A stretch of 64,000 bases of DNA from Cellulomonas sp. KH9 (GTDB lineage: Bacteria > Actinomycetota > Actinomycetes > Actinomycetales > Cellulomonadaceae), in NCBI RefSeq assembly GCF_900114185.1, contig NZ_FOSE01000001.1, positions 769,749 to 833,748 on the forward strand, given 5' to 3'. Positions 25,978 through 35,219 of the stretch are shown here, piece by piece (position 1 is the first letter of the stretch; the number at the start of each line of letters is the position of its first letter). Below the pieces are notes generated by a model. The model did not search any database. It was not told the origin of the DNA and saw nothing but the letters and a program-made list of their open reading frames with translations. The position numbers and the translations under genes are program-made.

Positions 25978-28049
25978 CCACCACCACCGACCGCCCCACG
26001 GCCCGCCCCGTCGCTGCCGCCGCGCCGCCGCGCGTCGACGTCGCCGCGCTGGAGAACCTGCTGCTGGGGCAGTACGCGCAGCTGCGCCGCGAGGCGCGCG
26101 CGATCACCACCGACCCGCTCTTCCAGAAGATCGAGGGCCAGTCGGTGGCCGAGCACCGTGAGCGCGTCCTCGCGCAGCTGCGGGCGCTGGAGGCGGACCA
26201 TGACGTGCTGCGGTCCTTCCCCGCGCACCTGGGTGGCGCCGACGACCACGGCGGCTCGCTCGCGCGCTTCGAGGAGCTCGTCGCCGGCGACCCGTCGCTG
26301 CAGATCAAGGCCGGCGTGCAGTGGGGCCTGTTCGCGTCGGCGATCCTGCACCTGGGCACGGCGTACCACCACGACACGTTCCTGTCCGACGCGATGCACC
26401 TGCAGGTCCCCGGCGCGTTCGCGATGACGGAGGCGGGCCACGGCTCGGACGTCGCGTCGATCGGGACGACCGCGGAGTACGACCCGCAGACGCAGGAGTT
26501 CGTCATCCACACGCCGTTCCGTGCGGCGTGGAAGGACTACCTCGGCAACGCGGCGGCCCACGGGACGGCGGCGGTCGTCTTCGCGCAGCTGGTCACGGCC
26601 GCGCCCGGCGGCCCGCGCGTCAACCACGGCGTGCACGCGTTCTACGTGCCCATCCGCGACCCGCGGACGATGGAGTTCCTGCCCGGCATCGGCGGCGAGG
26701 ACGACGGCGTCAAGGGCGGCCTCAACGGCATCGACAACGGGCGCCTGCACTTCACGCACGTGCGCGTCCCGCGCACGAACCTGCTCAACCGGTACGGCGA
26801 CGTCGCCCCCGACGGCACGTACTCCTCGCCCATCAAGAGCCCCGGCCGCCGCTTCTTCACCATGCTGGGCACGCTCGTGCAGGGCCGCGTGTCGCTCGAC
26901 GGCGCCGCGGCCAACGCGAGCAAGATCGCCCTGGCCATCGCGGTGACGTACGCCAACCAGCGCCGGCAGTTCGCCGGCGGCACGGGCGACGAGGTCGTGC
27001 TGCTCGACTACGGCCAGCACCAGCGCCGCCTGCTGCCGCTGGTCGCGGACGCGTACGCCACGGCGTTCGCGCACGAGGAGCTGCTGGCGGCGTTCGACGA
27101 GGTGTTCTCGGGACGTGGCGACACCCCGGAGAACCGGGAGGACCTCGAGACCCTCGCGGCGGCGCTCAAGCCCACGTCGACGTGGAACGCGCTGCGCACG
27201 CTGCAGGAGTGCCGCGAGGCGTGCGGCGGCGCCGGCTTCATGGCGGAGAACCGGCTCACCGGCCTGCGGGCGGACCTGGACGTCTACGTGACGTTCGAGG
27301 GGGACAACACGGTGCTGTACCAGCTGGTCGCCAAGCGGCTGCTCGGGGACTACGCCAAGTCGCTGAAGGCGGTGCAGGCGGACCGCGGGGACCTCGCGCG
27401 GTTCGTGGTGGACAGGGTCGCCGACGTCGCGATGCACCGCACGCCGCTGGTCCGGGCCGTCCAGACGCTGGGGGACCGCGGCGACGCGCGCCGGTCGGTC
27501 GGGCAGCTGCGGGACACCGAGACGCAGCGCGAGCTGCTCACCGACCGGGTGGAGACCATGGTCGCGCACGTCGCGCAGGCCCTCGCACCGGCGCGCAAGA
27601 TGAGCCCGGAGCGGGCCGCGGACCTGTTCAACGCCCACCAGCACGAGCTCATCGAGGCGGCCCGCGCGCACGCCGAGCGCGTGCAGTGGGAGGCGTTCAC
27701 GCGGGCGGTCGAGCGCGTCGAGGACCCGGGGACGAAGCAGGTCCTCACGTGGGTGCGGGACCTGTTCGGCCTCACGCTCGTCGAGCGGAACCTCGCGTGG
27801 TACCTGGTCAACGGGCGGCTGTCCGCGGGGCGGGCGCGCACCGTGACGTCGTACATCGAGCGTCTGCTCGCCCGGCTGCGGCCGCACGCGCAGGACCTGG
27901 TCGACGCGTTCGGGTACGGCGCGGAGCACCTGCGGGCGCCCATCGCGTCGGGGCAGGAGCAGGCCCGGCAGGACGAGGCGCGCGCCCACTACCGCGCGCA
28001 GCGGGCGAGCGGCGAGGCGCCGATCCCGGAGAAGCACCTGACGCGCTGA
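25974..28049 (+). CDS. Acyl-CoA oxidase / dehydrogenase (ACOX type)
   Basis: A 691-residue flavoprotein of the peroxisomal acyl-CoA oxidase type, much longer than a bacterial acyl-CoA dehydrogenase. FAMTEAGHGSDVASIGTTAEY is the FAD-binding block, FTHVRVPRTNLLNRYG follows, and the catalytic Glu442 is in FEGDNTVL. LNGIDNGRLHF and the C-terminal dehydrogenase-like bundle are typical. It catalyses the first oxidation of acyl-CoA, passing electrons to oxygen. It overlaps the TetR stop and has AGGGAGCAGC upstream. It sits where mycobacteria have the dehydrogenase FadE5. Confidence 0.9.
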   Translation: MTTTTDRPTARPVAAAAPPRVDVAALENLLLGQYAQLRREARAITTDPLFQKIEGQSVAEHRERVLAQLRALEADHDVLRSFPAHLGGADDHGGSLARFEELVAGDPSLQIKAGVQWGLFASAILHLGTAYHHDTFLSDAMHLQVPGAFAMTEAGHGSDVASIGTTAEYDPQTQEFVIHTPFRAAWKDYLGNAAAHGTAAVVFAQLVTAAPGGPRVNHGVHAFYVPIRDPRTMEFLPGIGGEDDGVKGGLNGIDNGRLHFTHVRVPRTNLLNRYGDVAPDGTYSSPIKSPGRRFFTMLGTLVQGRVSLDGAAANASKIALAIAVTYANQRRQFAGGTGDEVVLLDYGQHQRRLLPLVADAYATAFAHEELLAAFDEVFSGRGDTPENREDLETLAAALKPTSTWNALRTLQECREACGGAGFMAENRLTGLRADLDVYVTFEGDNTVLYQLVAKRLLGDYAKSLKAVQADRGDLARFVVDRVADVAMHRTPLVRAVQTLGDRGDARRSVGQLRDTETQRELLTDRVETMVAHVAQALAPARKMSPERAADLFNAHQHELIEAARAHAERVQWEAFTRAVERVEDPGTKQVLTWVRDLFGLTLVERNLAWYLVNGRLSAGRARTVTSYIERLLARLRPHAQDLVDAFGYGAEHLRAPIASGQEQARQDEARAHYRAQRASGEAPIPEKHLTR

Positions 28050-28297
28050 CGCCCGCCGCGTGGGGCGCCGCAGACCGTGAGATCGCGCCGTCCGGGTGAC
28101 CGGCGGCGTGCCCTCCACGCTGACCGTGACATCCGGGTCGTGGACCGCAGTGATCTGCGGAAGGCTGCCCCGGTGGTCGACCGCCTGCTGTGTGACGCCG
28201 GACCCGAGGTCCTGCCGGGGGTGCCGTCGGTCTGCCGTGGCCGGTGCGCCGTGGTCGTCGAGCGGTGACCGGCGTGCCGACGGCGAGAGGCGGGGCG

Positions 28298-29533
28298 GTG
28301 CCGGGCTCGACGGACCTGCGGCGTCTCGTCGTGCCGGTGTACGCACCGGCGGCACTGGCGATGGCGAGCCTCGGCATCGTCACGCCCATCCTCGCGCTGC
28401 TCGCCATCGAGCGGGGCGCCGCACCGGGTGACGCTGCCCTGGTCGTGGCGATGCTCAGCGTGGGCGGGTTCGTCGGGGCGCTGCCGAGCGCGCTGGTCAT
28501 CGCGCGGCTGGGGGACCGGTGGGCCCTCACCGGTGCGCTCGTCCTGGAGACCGCGGCGATCCTGGCGCTGTGCGTCGTGCGCTCCGTCCCGGCGATGCTC
28601 GTCGCGGGCTTCGCCATGGGGCTCGCGGGGGTCGTCCTGGCCGTCGCCCGGCAGAGCTACCTCGCGACGGCCGTGGACGTCAGGCTCCGCGGTCGCGCGA
28701 TGTCCGTGCTCGGCGGCGTCTTCCGCGCAGGCTCGCTGGTCGGGGCGCTGATCGCGTCGCTCCTGCTCGCGCTCGGACCCATGGAGTGGGCGTTGCTGAC
28801 CGCCGCCGGCCTCTCGGCGTGCGCCGCGGTCGCGACGTACGCGTTCACCGCGCCGGCCGACCCCGGCCCGGCGGCCGACGGGCGGGCGCCGGCGATGTGG
28901 CGGCCGGGGTTCGGGCGGCTGTTCGGCACCCTCGGGGTCGGCGGTGCGCTCGTCATGCTCGTCCGCGCGTCGCGGGACGCCCTGCTTCCCCTGTGGGGTC
29001 ACGACCTGGGGCTCGCCGAGAGCACCGTCACCCTGCTCTTCGCCGTGTCCTCCGCCGTGGACCTCAGTCTCTTCTACGTGGCAGGCACGGTGATGGACCG
29101 GTACGGCCGCCGGGCGGCGGTCGTCCCCGCGATGGTCGTGATGGGCGGTGCGCTGCTCTGCCTCCCGCTGGGCGACGCGGTGCTCTGGGCGTTCGTCATC
29201 GGCGTCGCGCTGGGGCTGGGCAACGGCCTGTCCTCGGGGGCCGTGATGACGATGGGTGCCGACGCGGCGCCGGAGGACGCACGGGCGTCCTTCCTCGCCG
29301 GATGGCGTCTCGTCACGGGTGTCGGTCAGTCGTCCGGACCGGTGCTGGTGGCGGCCGTGGTGGGCGTGTCCACCGTGGGCGTCGCGGCGGTGGTCGTCGG
29401 TGCGCTCGGTCTGGTGGGGGCGGGCTGGCTCCGCTGGTGGCTCCCCGCCGGGCCCCCGGGCGGTGAGGGACGGGACTGTGAGGGTGGCCCGCGCGTCGGC
29501 CCTCGCGACGACGCCGAGCCCGCGGGCAGCTGA
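28298..29533 (+). CDS. MFS transporter
   Basis: A protein of about 411 residues with twelve hydrophobic helices. The MFS motif appears as IARLGDRWALTG between TM2 and TM3 and again as VMDRYGRRAAV in the second half. The substrate is unknown; drug or sugar-phosphate export are possible. The GTG at 28298 has AGAGG 7 nt upstream; two earlier in-frame GTG codons (28265 and 28274) are alternatives. The 248 bp between the oxidase stop and this start show no clear promoter or gene. It converges on the DUF4386 gene. Confidence 0.85.
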   Translation: MPGSTDLRRLVVPVYAPAALAMASLGIVTPILALLAIERGAAPGDAALVVAMLSVGGFVGALPSALVIARLGDRWALTGALVLETAAILALCVVRSVPAMLVAGFAMGLAGVVLAVARQSYLATAVDVRLRGRAMSVLGGVFRAGSLVGALIASLLLALGPMEWALLTAAGLSACAAVATYAFTAPADPGPAADGRAPAMWRPGFGRLFGTLGVGGALVMLVRASRDALLPLWGHDLGLAESTVTLLFAVSSAVDLSLFYVAGTVMDRYGRRAAVVPAMVVMGGALLCLPLGDAVLWAFVIGVALGLGNGLSSGAVMTMGADAAPEDARASFLAGWRLVTGVGQSSGPVLVAAVVGVSTVGVAAVVVGALGLVGAGWLRWWLPAGPPGGEGRDCEGGPRVGPRDDAEPAGS

Positions 29534-29579
29534 CCAGCAGCCGCCTCGGTCCGCAGGGCCGGTCGCGGGCCGGTGCCCG

Positions 29580-30236
29580 TCACCGGCGCGCGCTGGTGGG
29601 TGCGGTGGCGGGGTGGTCCTGCGGTGCGACGGCACCGCCTGCCGCGCCCCGCGGGCGCAGCCCGCGGGTGAGCAGCAGCACGGCCCACCAGATCTCGAAG
29701 GCGAAGACCGGCACGGCGCAGACGCCCGCGACGACGCCGCCCAGCGGGATCGCGCCGAGGGTCTGCGCGAGGTTGCTGCCGAGGACGACGACGCCGGCGA
29801 CGACCCCGAGCAGGCCGAGCGCCCGGGGCGTCACGCGGGCGCCGACCAGCAGGGACCCGAGCACGATCGTGTTGACGCTGATGACCAGCCCCTGGCCCAC
29901 GAGGAAGGCCGCGGTGTGGAGGTCGGTGAGCGCGTCCTCGGTCCCCGCCCCCGTCCCGCCCCAGGCCAGCGCGAGCATGGGCAGCGTCCCGGCGGCGATG
30001 ACGGCGGCCTCGAGGGTCCGCAGCAGCGCGAACGTCAGGGCGCGCGCCTCGCCGTGGGGCCGCAGGAGCAGGAGGAGCAGCACGCCGGTGCCGAGGCAGC
30101 CGAGCGCGAGCGCGACCTCGAGCAGGACGCCGAGCGTCGTCGCGCCTGCGTCGTAGGCGACCACCGCGAGCACGGACGTGACGTGCGTGGAGAGGTAGAG
30201 CGCGCCGGCGGCGCGGGCGTGGGTGGCTCGGGACAC
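29580..30236 (-). CDS. DUF4386 membrane protein
   Basis: A 218-residue membrane protein with six predicted hydrophobic helices. The N-terminal ARAAGALYLSTHVTSVLAVV and the later QGLVISVNTIVLGSLLV match the DUF4386 pattern. The family often accompanies TetR regulators, and the molecular role is not known. The start is the GTG at 30236, 70 bp from the divergent TetR gene, with which it shares two palindromic operators. The last 35 residues are Arg/Pro-rich and probably cytoplasmic. Confidence 0.8.
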   Translation of the reverse strand: MSRATHARAAGALYLSTHVTSVLAVVAYDAGATTLGVLLEVALALGCLGTGVLLLLLLRPHGEARALTFALLRTLEAAVIAAGTLPMLALAWGGTGAGTEDALTDLHTAAFLVGQGLVISVNTIVLGSLLVGARVTPRALGLLGVVAGVVVLGSNLAQTLGAIPLGGVVAGVCAVPVFAFEIWWAVLLLTRGLRPRGAAGGAVAPQDHPATAPTSARR

Positions 30237-30256
30237 GGTCCTGCCGATCGTCGGAG

Positions 30257-30306
30257 GTGTACGCCGTATACCGACGTGCCGACGACAGTAGGTATACGCT
30301 GTATAC
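30257..30306. promoter_or_regulatory. Twin palindromic operators between the DUF4386 and TetR genes
   Basis: GTGTACgccGTATAC (30257-30271) and GTATACgctGTATAC (30292-30306) are two 15-bp elements whose centres lie 35 bp apart. Each half of the second is the self-complementary GTATAC. The second ends at the base before the TetR start codon. The pair is AT-rich in a GC-rich genome and fits sites for the TetR protein at 30307. Confidence 0.72.
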
Positions 30307-30978
30307 GTGTCAACCCCCGTGGTGCGCCCGTCGCTCGACCGGACGCGTGTGCTCGACGCCGCCGTCGCGCTCGCGGACGAGACCGGGCTCGAGGCGATGT
30401 CGATGCGCCGGCTCGCAGACGCCCTCGGCGTCACGCCCATGGCCCTCTACAAGCACGTCGCGCACCGCGAGGAGCTCGTCGACGGCATGGTCGAGCGCAT
30501 CGTCGCGACCATCGCCGCACCGCAGGACGGTCAGACCTGGAAGCAGGCGCTGCGCACCCGCATCCTGTCGGCGCGGGACGTCATGACCAGACACCCCTGG
30601 GCCCAGGCGGCGGTCGAGACCCGCACGACCGCGGGGCCCGCGGTCCTCGCCTACCTGGACTCGCTCATGGGCCTCATGTTCGCCGGTGGCCTGTCCGCCG
30701 ACCTCGTGCACCACGCCATGCACGCGCTGAGCACCCGCATGTGGGGGCTCACGCGCGACGTCCTGCCGACCCCGACGCTCCCGGCCGACCCCGAGGACCG
30801 CGCCCGCGCGATGGCGGGCTTCGCCGTCACGTACCCCGCGATCATCCGCATGGCGACGACCGGGCAGCACGCCGGCGCGGGGTGCGACGCCGACGCGGAG
30901 TTCGAGTTCGCGCTCGACATCCTGCTCGACGCCTTCGAGCGGATGCACGCCGACGGGTGGTCGCCGGCCTCACGGTGA
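30307..30978 (+). CDS. TetR family regulator with TetR_C domain
   Basis: A 223-residue TetR protein. The N-terminal helix-turn-helix is TRVLDAAVALADETGLEAMS and MRRLADALGVTPMALYKHVA, with the KHVA-HREELVDGMVE ending of the tetracycline-repressor branch. The C-terminal effector domain contains the TetR_C-type LDSLMGLMFAGGLSADLV and FEFALDILLDAFER. It starts at a GTG immediately after operator 2, so the mRNA is probably nearly leaderless and strongly autorepressed. The target is the divergent DUF4386 gene. Confidence 0.85.
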   Translation: MSTPVVRPSLDRTRVLDAAVALADETGLEAMSMRRLADALGVTPMALYKHVAHREELVDGMVERIVATIAAPQDGQTWKQALRTRILSARDVMTRHPWAQAAVETRTTAGPAVLAYLDSLMGLMFAGGLSADLVHHAMHALSTRMWGLTRDVLPTPTLPADPEDRARAMAGFAVTYPAIIRMATTGQHAGAGCDADAEFEFALDILLDAFERMHADGWSPASR

Positions 30979-31067
30979 GCCCGCCCCGGTGGTCGGACAG
31001 CCCGTGCTGCGCCGCAGACGTGCGACGCTGGTACCGAACCCCTCGCAGACACTCACAGGAGCACCCC

Positions 31068-31859
31068 GTGGTCGACCTCGCCTACGTCATCGCCGGATCC
31101 GAAGCGACCGGCGGCGCCGGCATCCAGGCGGACCTGCGCACGTTCCAGGAGCTCGGCGCGTTCGGCCTCGGCACGCTCACCTGCATCGTCTCGTTCGACC
31201 CCGCCAACGACTGGGGCCACCGGTTCTTCCCCGTCCCGCCCGAGGTGATCGCGGCGCAGATGGAGGCGGCGGCCGCCGCGTACGACCTCGACGTCGTGAA
31301 GATCGGCATGCTGGGCACTCCCGCGACCATCGACGTCGTGGCCGAGGGGCTGCGCCGCCAGCCGTGGCGGCACGTCGTGCTCGACCCGGTGCTCATCTGC
31401 AAGGGGCAGGAGCCGGGTGCGGCGCTGGACACGGACAACGCGCTGCGCGAGCAGATCGTCCCGCTGGCGACGGTCGTCACGCCGAACCTCTTCGAGACCC
31501 GCGCGCTGTCCGGCATGGACACCATCGAGACGGTCGAGCAGCTCACCGAGGCAGCACGCCGCATCCAGGAGCTGGGCCCGCGGTACGTCGTCGCCAAGGG
31601 CGGCGTCGAGCTGCCCGGTGACGACGCGGTCGACGTGCTCGTCGCGGGCGACGACGTCACGGTGCTGCGGACCCCGAAGGTCGGCGAGGAGCGCGTGGCC
31701 GGCGCCGGGTGCACCCTGGCGGCCGCGATCACCGCCGAGCTCGCGAAGGGCGCCGAGGTCGGTGCGGCCGTCGAGCGGGCGAAGGACTTCGTCACCGCCG
31801 GGATCCGGGGGCGGGTGTCCGGGCGCGCGCCGTTCGAGGTGGTCCGCCAGGGCGCCTGA
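31068..31859 (+). CDS. Hydroxymethylpyrimidine / pyridoxine kinase (PdxK/ThiD family)
   Basis: A 263-residue ribokinase-fold protein. It begins AYVIAGSEATGGAGIQADL, the ThiD-type substrate-binding loop. VKIGMLGT, VVLDPVLICKG and VAGAGCTLAAAITAELAKG (anion hole and catalytic Asp/Cys region) are standard. The enzyme phosphorylates HMP for thiamine or pyridoxine for vitamin B6. Glutamate decarboxylase needs pyridoxal phosphate, so a B6 role next to gadB is attractive but inferred. The GTG has CAGGAGCACC upstream. A degraded copy of this gene lies at 35220-35322. Confidence 0.88.
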   Translation: MVDLAYVIAGSEATGGAGIQADLRTFQELGAFGLGTLTCIVSFDPANDWGHRFFPVPPEVIAAQMEAAAAAYDLDVVKIGMLGTPATIDVVAEGLRRQPWRHVVLDPVLICKGQEPGAALDTDNALREQIVPLATVVTPNLFETRALSGMDTIETVEQLTEAARRIQELGPRYVVAKGGVELPGDDAVDVLVAGDDVTVLRTPKVGEERVAGAGCTLAAAITAELAKGAEVGAAVERAKDFVTAGIRGRVSGRAPFEVVRQGA

Positions 31860-31907
31860 GCCGCCCGGTGGTCGCCCCCGACGAGCCCCGGCGAACGCTG
31901 TCGGATC

Positions 31908-31928
31908 GTCACCGGCCAGGCTGGTGAC
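31908..31928 (+). promoter_or_regulatory. 21-bp palindrome upstream of gadB copy 1
   Basis: GTCACCGGCC (31908-31917) and GGCTGGTGAC (31919-31928) are complementary apart from one G/T pair, with a single base between. It lies 49 bp after the kinase stop and 43 bp before a TAGCGT hexamer (31971-31976). It could be the kinase terminator or an operator for gadB. Confidence 0.4.
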
Positions 31929-32024
31929 CAGGCCCTTCGCCCCCCCCGTGCACACCTGCCGTTCGCGACTTAGCGTCGACAGCAGGCCCCACGTCCGCGG
32001 GGCCACGTCAGCGGGGGGCTGAAC

Positions 32025-33431
32025 ATGGTCACGAACACGCGTCGAGCCGAGCGGCACGAGGGTGAGCCCGAGGTCGTCGAGCTCAATCCGGTCTTCGCCC
32101 GGCCGGGGGAGTCCACGGCCATCCCGAAGTTCGACTTCCCGTCGGACGAGGCGCTGCCGGAGACGGCCTACCAGATCGTCCACGACGAGGCGATGCTCGA
32201 CGGGAACGCGCGGCTCAACCTCGCGACGTTCGTCGGCACGTGGATGGACGACCACGCGGCGCGGCTGTACATCGAGGCCGCCGACAAGAACATGATCGAC
32301 AAGGACGAGTACCCGCAGACGGCCGCCGTCGAGACGCGGTGCTGGACGATGCTCGCCGACCTGTGGCACGCGCCCGACCCGAAGCACACGATCGGGACGT
32401 CGACCATCGGATCGTCCGAGGCGGCCATGCTCGGTGGGCTGGCCCTCAAGCGGCGCTGGCAGCACGCGCGGCGTGAGGCCGGCAAGCCCACGGACCGGCC
32501 CAACCTCGTGCTGTCCAGCGCGGTGCAGGTCTGCTGGGAGAAGTTCTGCAACTACTTCGAGGTCGAGGCCCGCTACGTGCCGATCTCGCTGGAGCACAAG
32601 GTGCTCGACGGGCACGACCTGGAGACGTACGTCGACGAGAACACGATCGGCGTCGTCGCGATCATGGGCGTGACGTACACGGGCATGTACGAGCCGGTGA
32701 AGCAGATCTCCGCCGCGCTCGACCGCATCCAGGAGTCGACAGGCCTCGACATCCCCATCCACGTCGACGGGGCGTCCGGCGGCATGATCGCGCCGTTCGT
32801 CCAGCCCGACCTGGAGTGGGACTTCCGCGTCCCGCGGGTCGCGTCGATCAACACCTCGGGCCACAAGTACGGGCTGGTGTACCCCGGGCTCGGCTGGGTG
32901 GTGTGGCGGGACGTCGCGTCGCTGCCCGAGGACCTGGTCTTCAAGGTGTCGTACCTCGGTGGCGACATGCCGACGTTCGCGCTGAACTTCTCGCGGCCCG
33001 GTGCCCAGGTGCTCCTGCAGTACTACCTGTTCATCCGGCTCGGCCGGAAGGGGTACGAGACGGTGCAGCGGACGTCCCGCGACGTCGCCCTGTACCTCTC
33101 CGGTGAGATCGCGAAGATGCCCGCGTTCGAGCTGTGGAACGACGGCTCGGACATCCCGGTCTTCGCGTGGCGCCTGCGCGAGGGGCACACCGCCAACTGG
33201 AACCTCTACCACCTCTCCGAGCGGCTCCGCACGAAGGGCTGGCTGGTGCCCGCTTACCCGATGCCGGCGGACCTGACGGACCTCACCGTGCAGCGCGTGG
33301 TGGTGCGCAACGGGTTCAGCCACGACCTCGCGTCGGCGTTCCTCGCCGACCTGCGCGACGAGGTCGCCTACCTCGATGCCCTGACCGGTCCCATGCCGGC
33401 CGAGGGCCACCGCTCCGGCTTCCACCACTGA
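32025..33431 (+). CDS. gadB: Glutamate decarboxylase, copy 1
   Basis: A 468-residue PLP enzyme that decarboxylates glutamate to GABA, consuming a cytosolic proton. The PLP-linked lysine is about residue 281 in SGHKYGLVYPG. HVDGASGGMIAPF and FVGTWMDDHAARLY are family blocks, and the length equals E. coli GadB. The acid-dependent C-terminal tail HRSGFHH is also similar. The ATG has GGGGGG a few bases upstream. The antiporter follows 25 bp later, forming an acid-resistance pair. A second copy at 36676 is nearly the same protein. Confidence 0.95.
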   Translation: MVTNTRRAERHEGEPEVVELNPVFARPGESTAIPKFDFPSDEALPETAYQIVHDEAMLDGNARLNLATFVGTWMDDHAARLYIEAADKNMIDKDEYPQTAAVETRCWTMLADLWHAPDPKHTIGTSTIGSSEAAMLGGLALKRRWQHARREAGKPTDRPNLVLSSAVQVCWEKFCNYFEVEARYVPISLEHKVLDGHDLETYVDENTIGVVAIMGVTYTGMYEPVKQISAALDRIQESTGLDIPIHVDGASGGMIAPFVQPDLEWDFRVPRVASINTSGHKYGLVYPGLGWVVWRDVASLPEDLVFKVSYLGGDMPTFALNFSRPGAQVLLQYYLFIRLGRKGYETVQRTSRDVALYLSGEIAKMPAFELWNDGSDIPVFAWRLREGHTANWNLYHLSERLRTKGWLVPAYPMPADLTDLTVQRVVVRNGFSHDLASAFLADLRDEVAYLDALTGPMPAEGHRSGFHH

Positions 33432-33456
33432 GCCCGGACAGGTTAGGGGGACAGCT

Positions 33457-35133
33457 ATGTCGACGCAGAGCAGCACGCCCGCGTCCGGAGGCACCGGCCC
33501 GCACGTCCGGGCCGACGGCACGCACGCGCCGTCCGCCGACCACGTCAAGCCGCACCCGTTCGGCAAGCCGGGCGCGCGCACGCCGCCCGGTCACACCGGC
33601 CCCGCGATCGGCGCGCCGGCCGTCGGTCCCGCGACCTACATGTCCGTCCTGCAGCTCGCGATGCTCACCGTCGTGGTGGTCGCGTCGCTGCGCTCCCTCC
33701 CGGCGATCGCGACCTACGGGCTCGGGTCCGTGACCCTGTTCGTCATCCCCGCGATCGTGTTCCTCGTGCCCACGGCCCTCGTCGCCGCCGAGCTCGCGAC
33801 CGGGTGGAAGGGGGGCGTCTTCACGTGGGCGCGCGAGGCGTTCGGGGAGCGCGTCGGCTTCGTCGCCATCTGGCTGCAGTGGATCCAGAACGTCGTCTGG
33901 TACCCGACGCAGATCGCGTTCATCGCGGCGAGCCTGTCGTTCGTCATCAACGACCAGGGCTTGGCGAACAACGGCCTGTACACCGCCGTGGTCATCCTCG
34001 TCCTGTACTGGGGGTCCACCCTCATCACGCTCGCGGGCGGCAACCTGTTCGCGAAGGTCGGGTCGTGGAGCGGCATCTTCGGCACGCTCCTGCCCGCGGT
34101 CATGCTCATCGTCTTCGGCGCGATCTGGCTGACCACCGGCGAGAAGTCGGAGACGCCGCTCGAGGCGTCCGCCGTCATCCCGCCGTGGACGGGCATCGCG
34201 TCGATCGTGCTCATCGTGTCCAACGTCCTCGCGTACGCGGGGATGGAGGTCAACGCCGTGCACGCCAACGACATGAAGAACCCCGGCCGCGGGTTCCCCC
34301 GGTCGATCGCGATCGCGACCGGCCTCATCCTGCTGGTGTTCATCCTGCCGACCATCGCGATCTCGGTCGCCGTGCCCAAGAAGGAGCTGGGCGTCACCAA
34401 CGGGATCAACCTGGCCTTTCAGGAGTTCTTCGACCACTGGGGCATCGCGTGGGGGACGCCGCTGGTCTCCCTGCTGATCGCGCTCGGGGCGTTCGCGTCG
34501 GTCGTCACGTGGATCGCCGGTCCGTCGCGCGGTCTGCTGGCCGCGGCCCGCACCGGCCTGCTCCCGCCGGCGCTCCAGCGTCGCAACAAGGCCGGTGTGC
34601 AGGTCGGCATCCTCGGTGTCCAGGGCATCATCGTGACGCTGCTGGCACTGCTGTTCGTCCTGGTGCCGAACGGGAACACCGCGTTCATCGCGCTCGTCGA
34701 CATGGCCGCCGCGCTGTACCTGATCATGTACATGCTCATGTTCGCCGCGGCGATCCGGCTGCGTCGTACGCAGCCGAACGTCGTCCGCACGTACCGGACA
34801 CCGGCGATGAAGCTCGTCGCCGGCGTCGGGCTGGCCTTCAGCGCCATCGCGTTCGTGCTCGCGTTCATCCGGCCGTCGGGGTTCACCGGCCTCTCCGAGG
34901 TGGGGTACCCGCTCGTCGTGGGACTGGTGGTCATCGTCCTCGGCGGCCCGCCGCTGCTGTTCTACGCGCTGCGCAAGCCGACGTGGGACAAGCGCACCGC
35001 GGAGGAGCGCGCGACCACTGACAGCGTGCTCGTCAACCCCGCACCCGCGGGGTCGGCACCCTCCTCCGCGGGGTCGTCACCCCCGCCTCCGGGACCGGGG
35101 CAGCCGGGCACCGGCCGGCCCGCGACGGGCTAG
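33457..35133 (+). CDS. gadC: Glutamate/GABA antiporter (APC family), copy 1
   Basis: A 558-residue amino-acid permease with twelve membrane segments, starting about residue 60 after a hydrophilic N-terminus. TWAREAFGERVGFVAIWLQW and WYPTQIAFIAASL are the GadC-type TM2-TM3 blocks. It exchanges extracellular glutamate for cytoplasmic GABA. The C-terminal tail is Ser/Pro-rich (SAPSSAGSSPPPPGPGQPG) and may be a pH-dependent plug as in E. coli GadC, although the sequence differs. It lies directly behind gadB copy 1. Its last 211 bases are identical to those of copy 2. Confidence 0.95.
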   Translation: MSTQSSTPASGGTGPHVRADGTHAPSADHVKPHPFGKPGARTPPGHTGPAIGAPAVGPATYMSVLQLAMLTVVVVASLRSLPAIATYGLGSVTLFVIPAIVFLVPTALVAAELATGWKGGVFTWAREAFGERVGFVAIWLQWIQNVVWYPTQIAFIAASLSFVINDQGLANNGLYTAVVILVLYWGSTLITLAGGNLFAKVGSWSGIFGTLLPAVMLIVFGAIWLTTGEKSETPLEASAVIPPWTGIASIVLIVSNVLAYAGMEVNAVHANDMKNPGRGFPRSIAIATGLILLVFILPTIAISVAVPKKELGVTNGINLAFQEFFDHWGIAWGTPLVSLLIALGAFASVVTWIAGPSRGLLAAARTGLLPPALQRRNKAGVQVGILGVQGIIVTLLALLFVLVPNGNTAFIALVDMAAALYLIMYMLMFAAAIRLRRTQPNVVRTYRTPAMKLVAGVGLAFSAIAFVLAFIRPSGFTGLSEVGYPLVVGLVVIVLGGPPLLFYALRKPTWDKRTAEERATTDSVLVNPAPAGSAPSSAGSSPPPPGPGQPGTGRPATG

Positions 35134-35140
35134 CAGGTGG

Positions 35141-35181
35141 CCGGACGACGGGGACCCGTGGCACGGGTCCCCGTCGTCCGG
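35141..35181 (+). terminator. Terminator after gadC copy 1
   Basis: CCGGACGACGGGGACCCG (35141-35158) pairs perfectly over 18 bp with 35164-35181 around the 5-nt loop tggca. It starts 7 bp after the stop. The core 13 bp recur after gadC copy 2. Confidence 0.8.
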
Positions 35182-35197
35182 CACGTCGTCGGCCGAC

Positions 35198-35219
35198 GGG
35201 GTCACGCGTGCACCCGGCC
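35198..35219 (-). pseudogene. 3'-end remnant of the alpha/beta-hydrolase gene
   Basis: Twenty-two bases (GGGGTCACGCGTGCACCCGG then CC) are identical to 39867-39888. There they hold the stop and the last codons (RVHA) of the convergent hydrolase gene. Here they are cut off and followed at once by a thiD-like fragment. This marks the junction of the tandem duplication. Confidence 0.65.
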
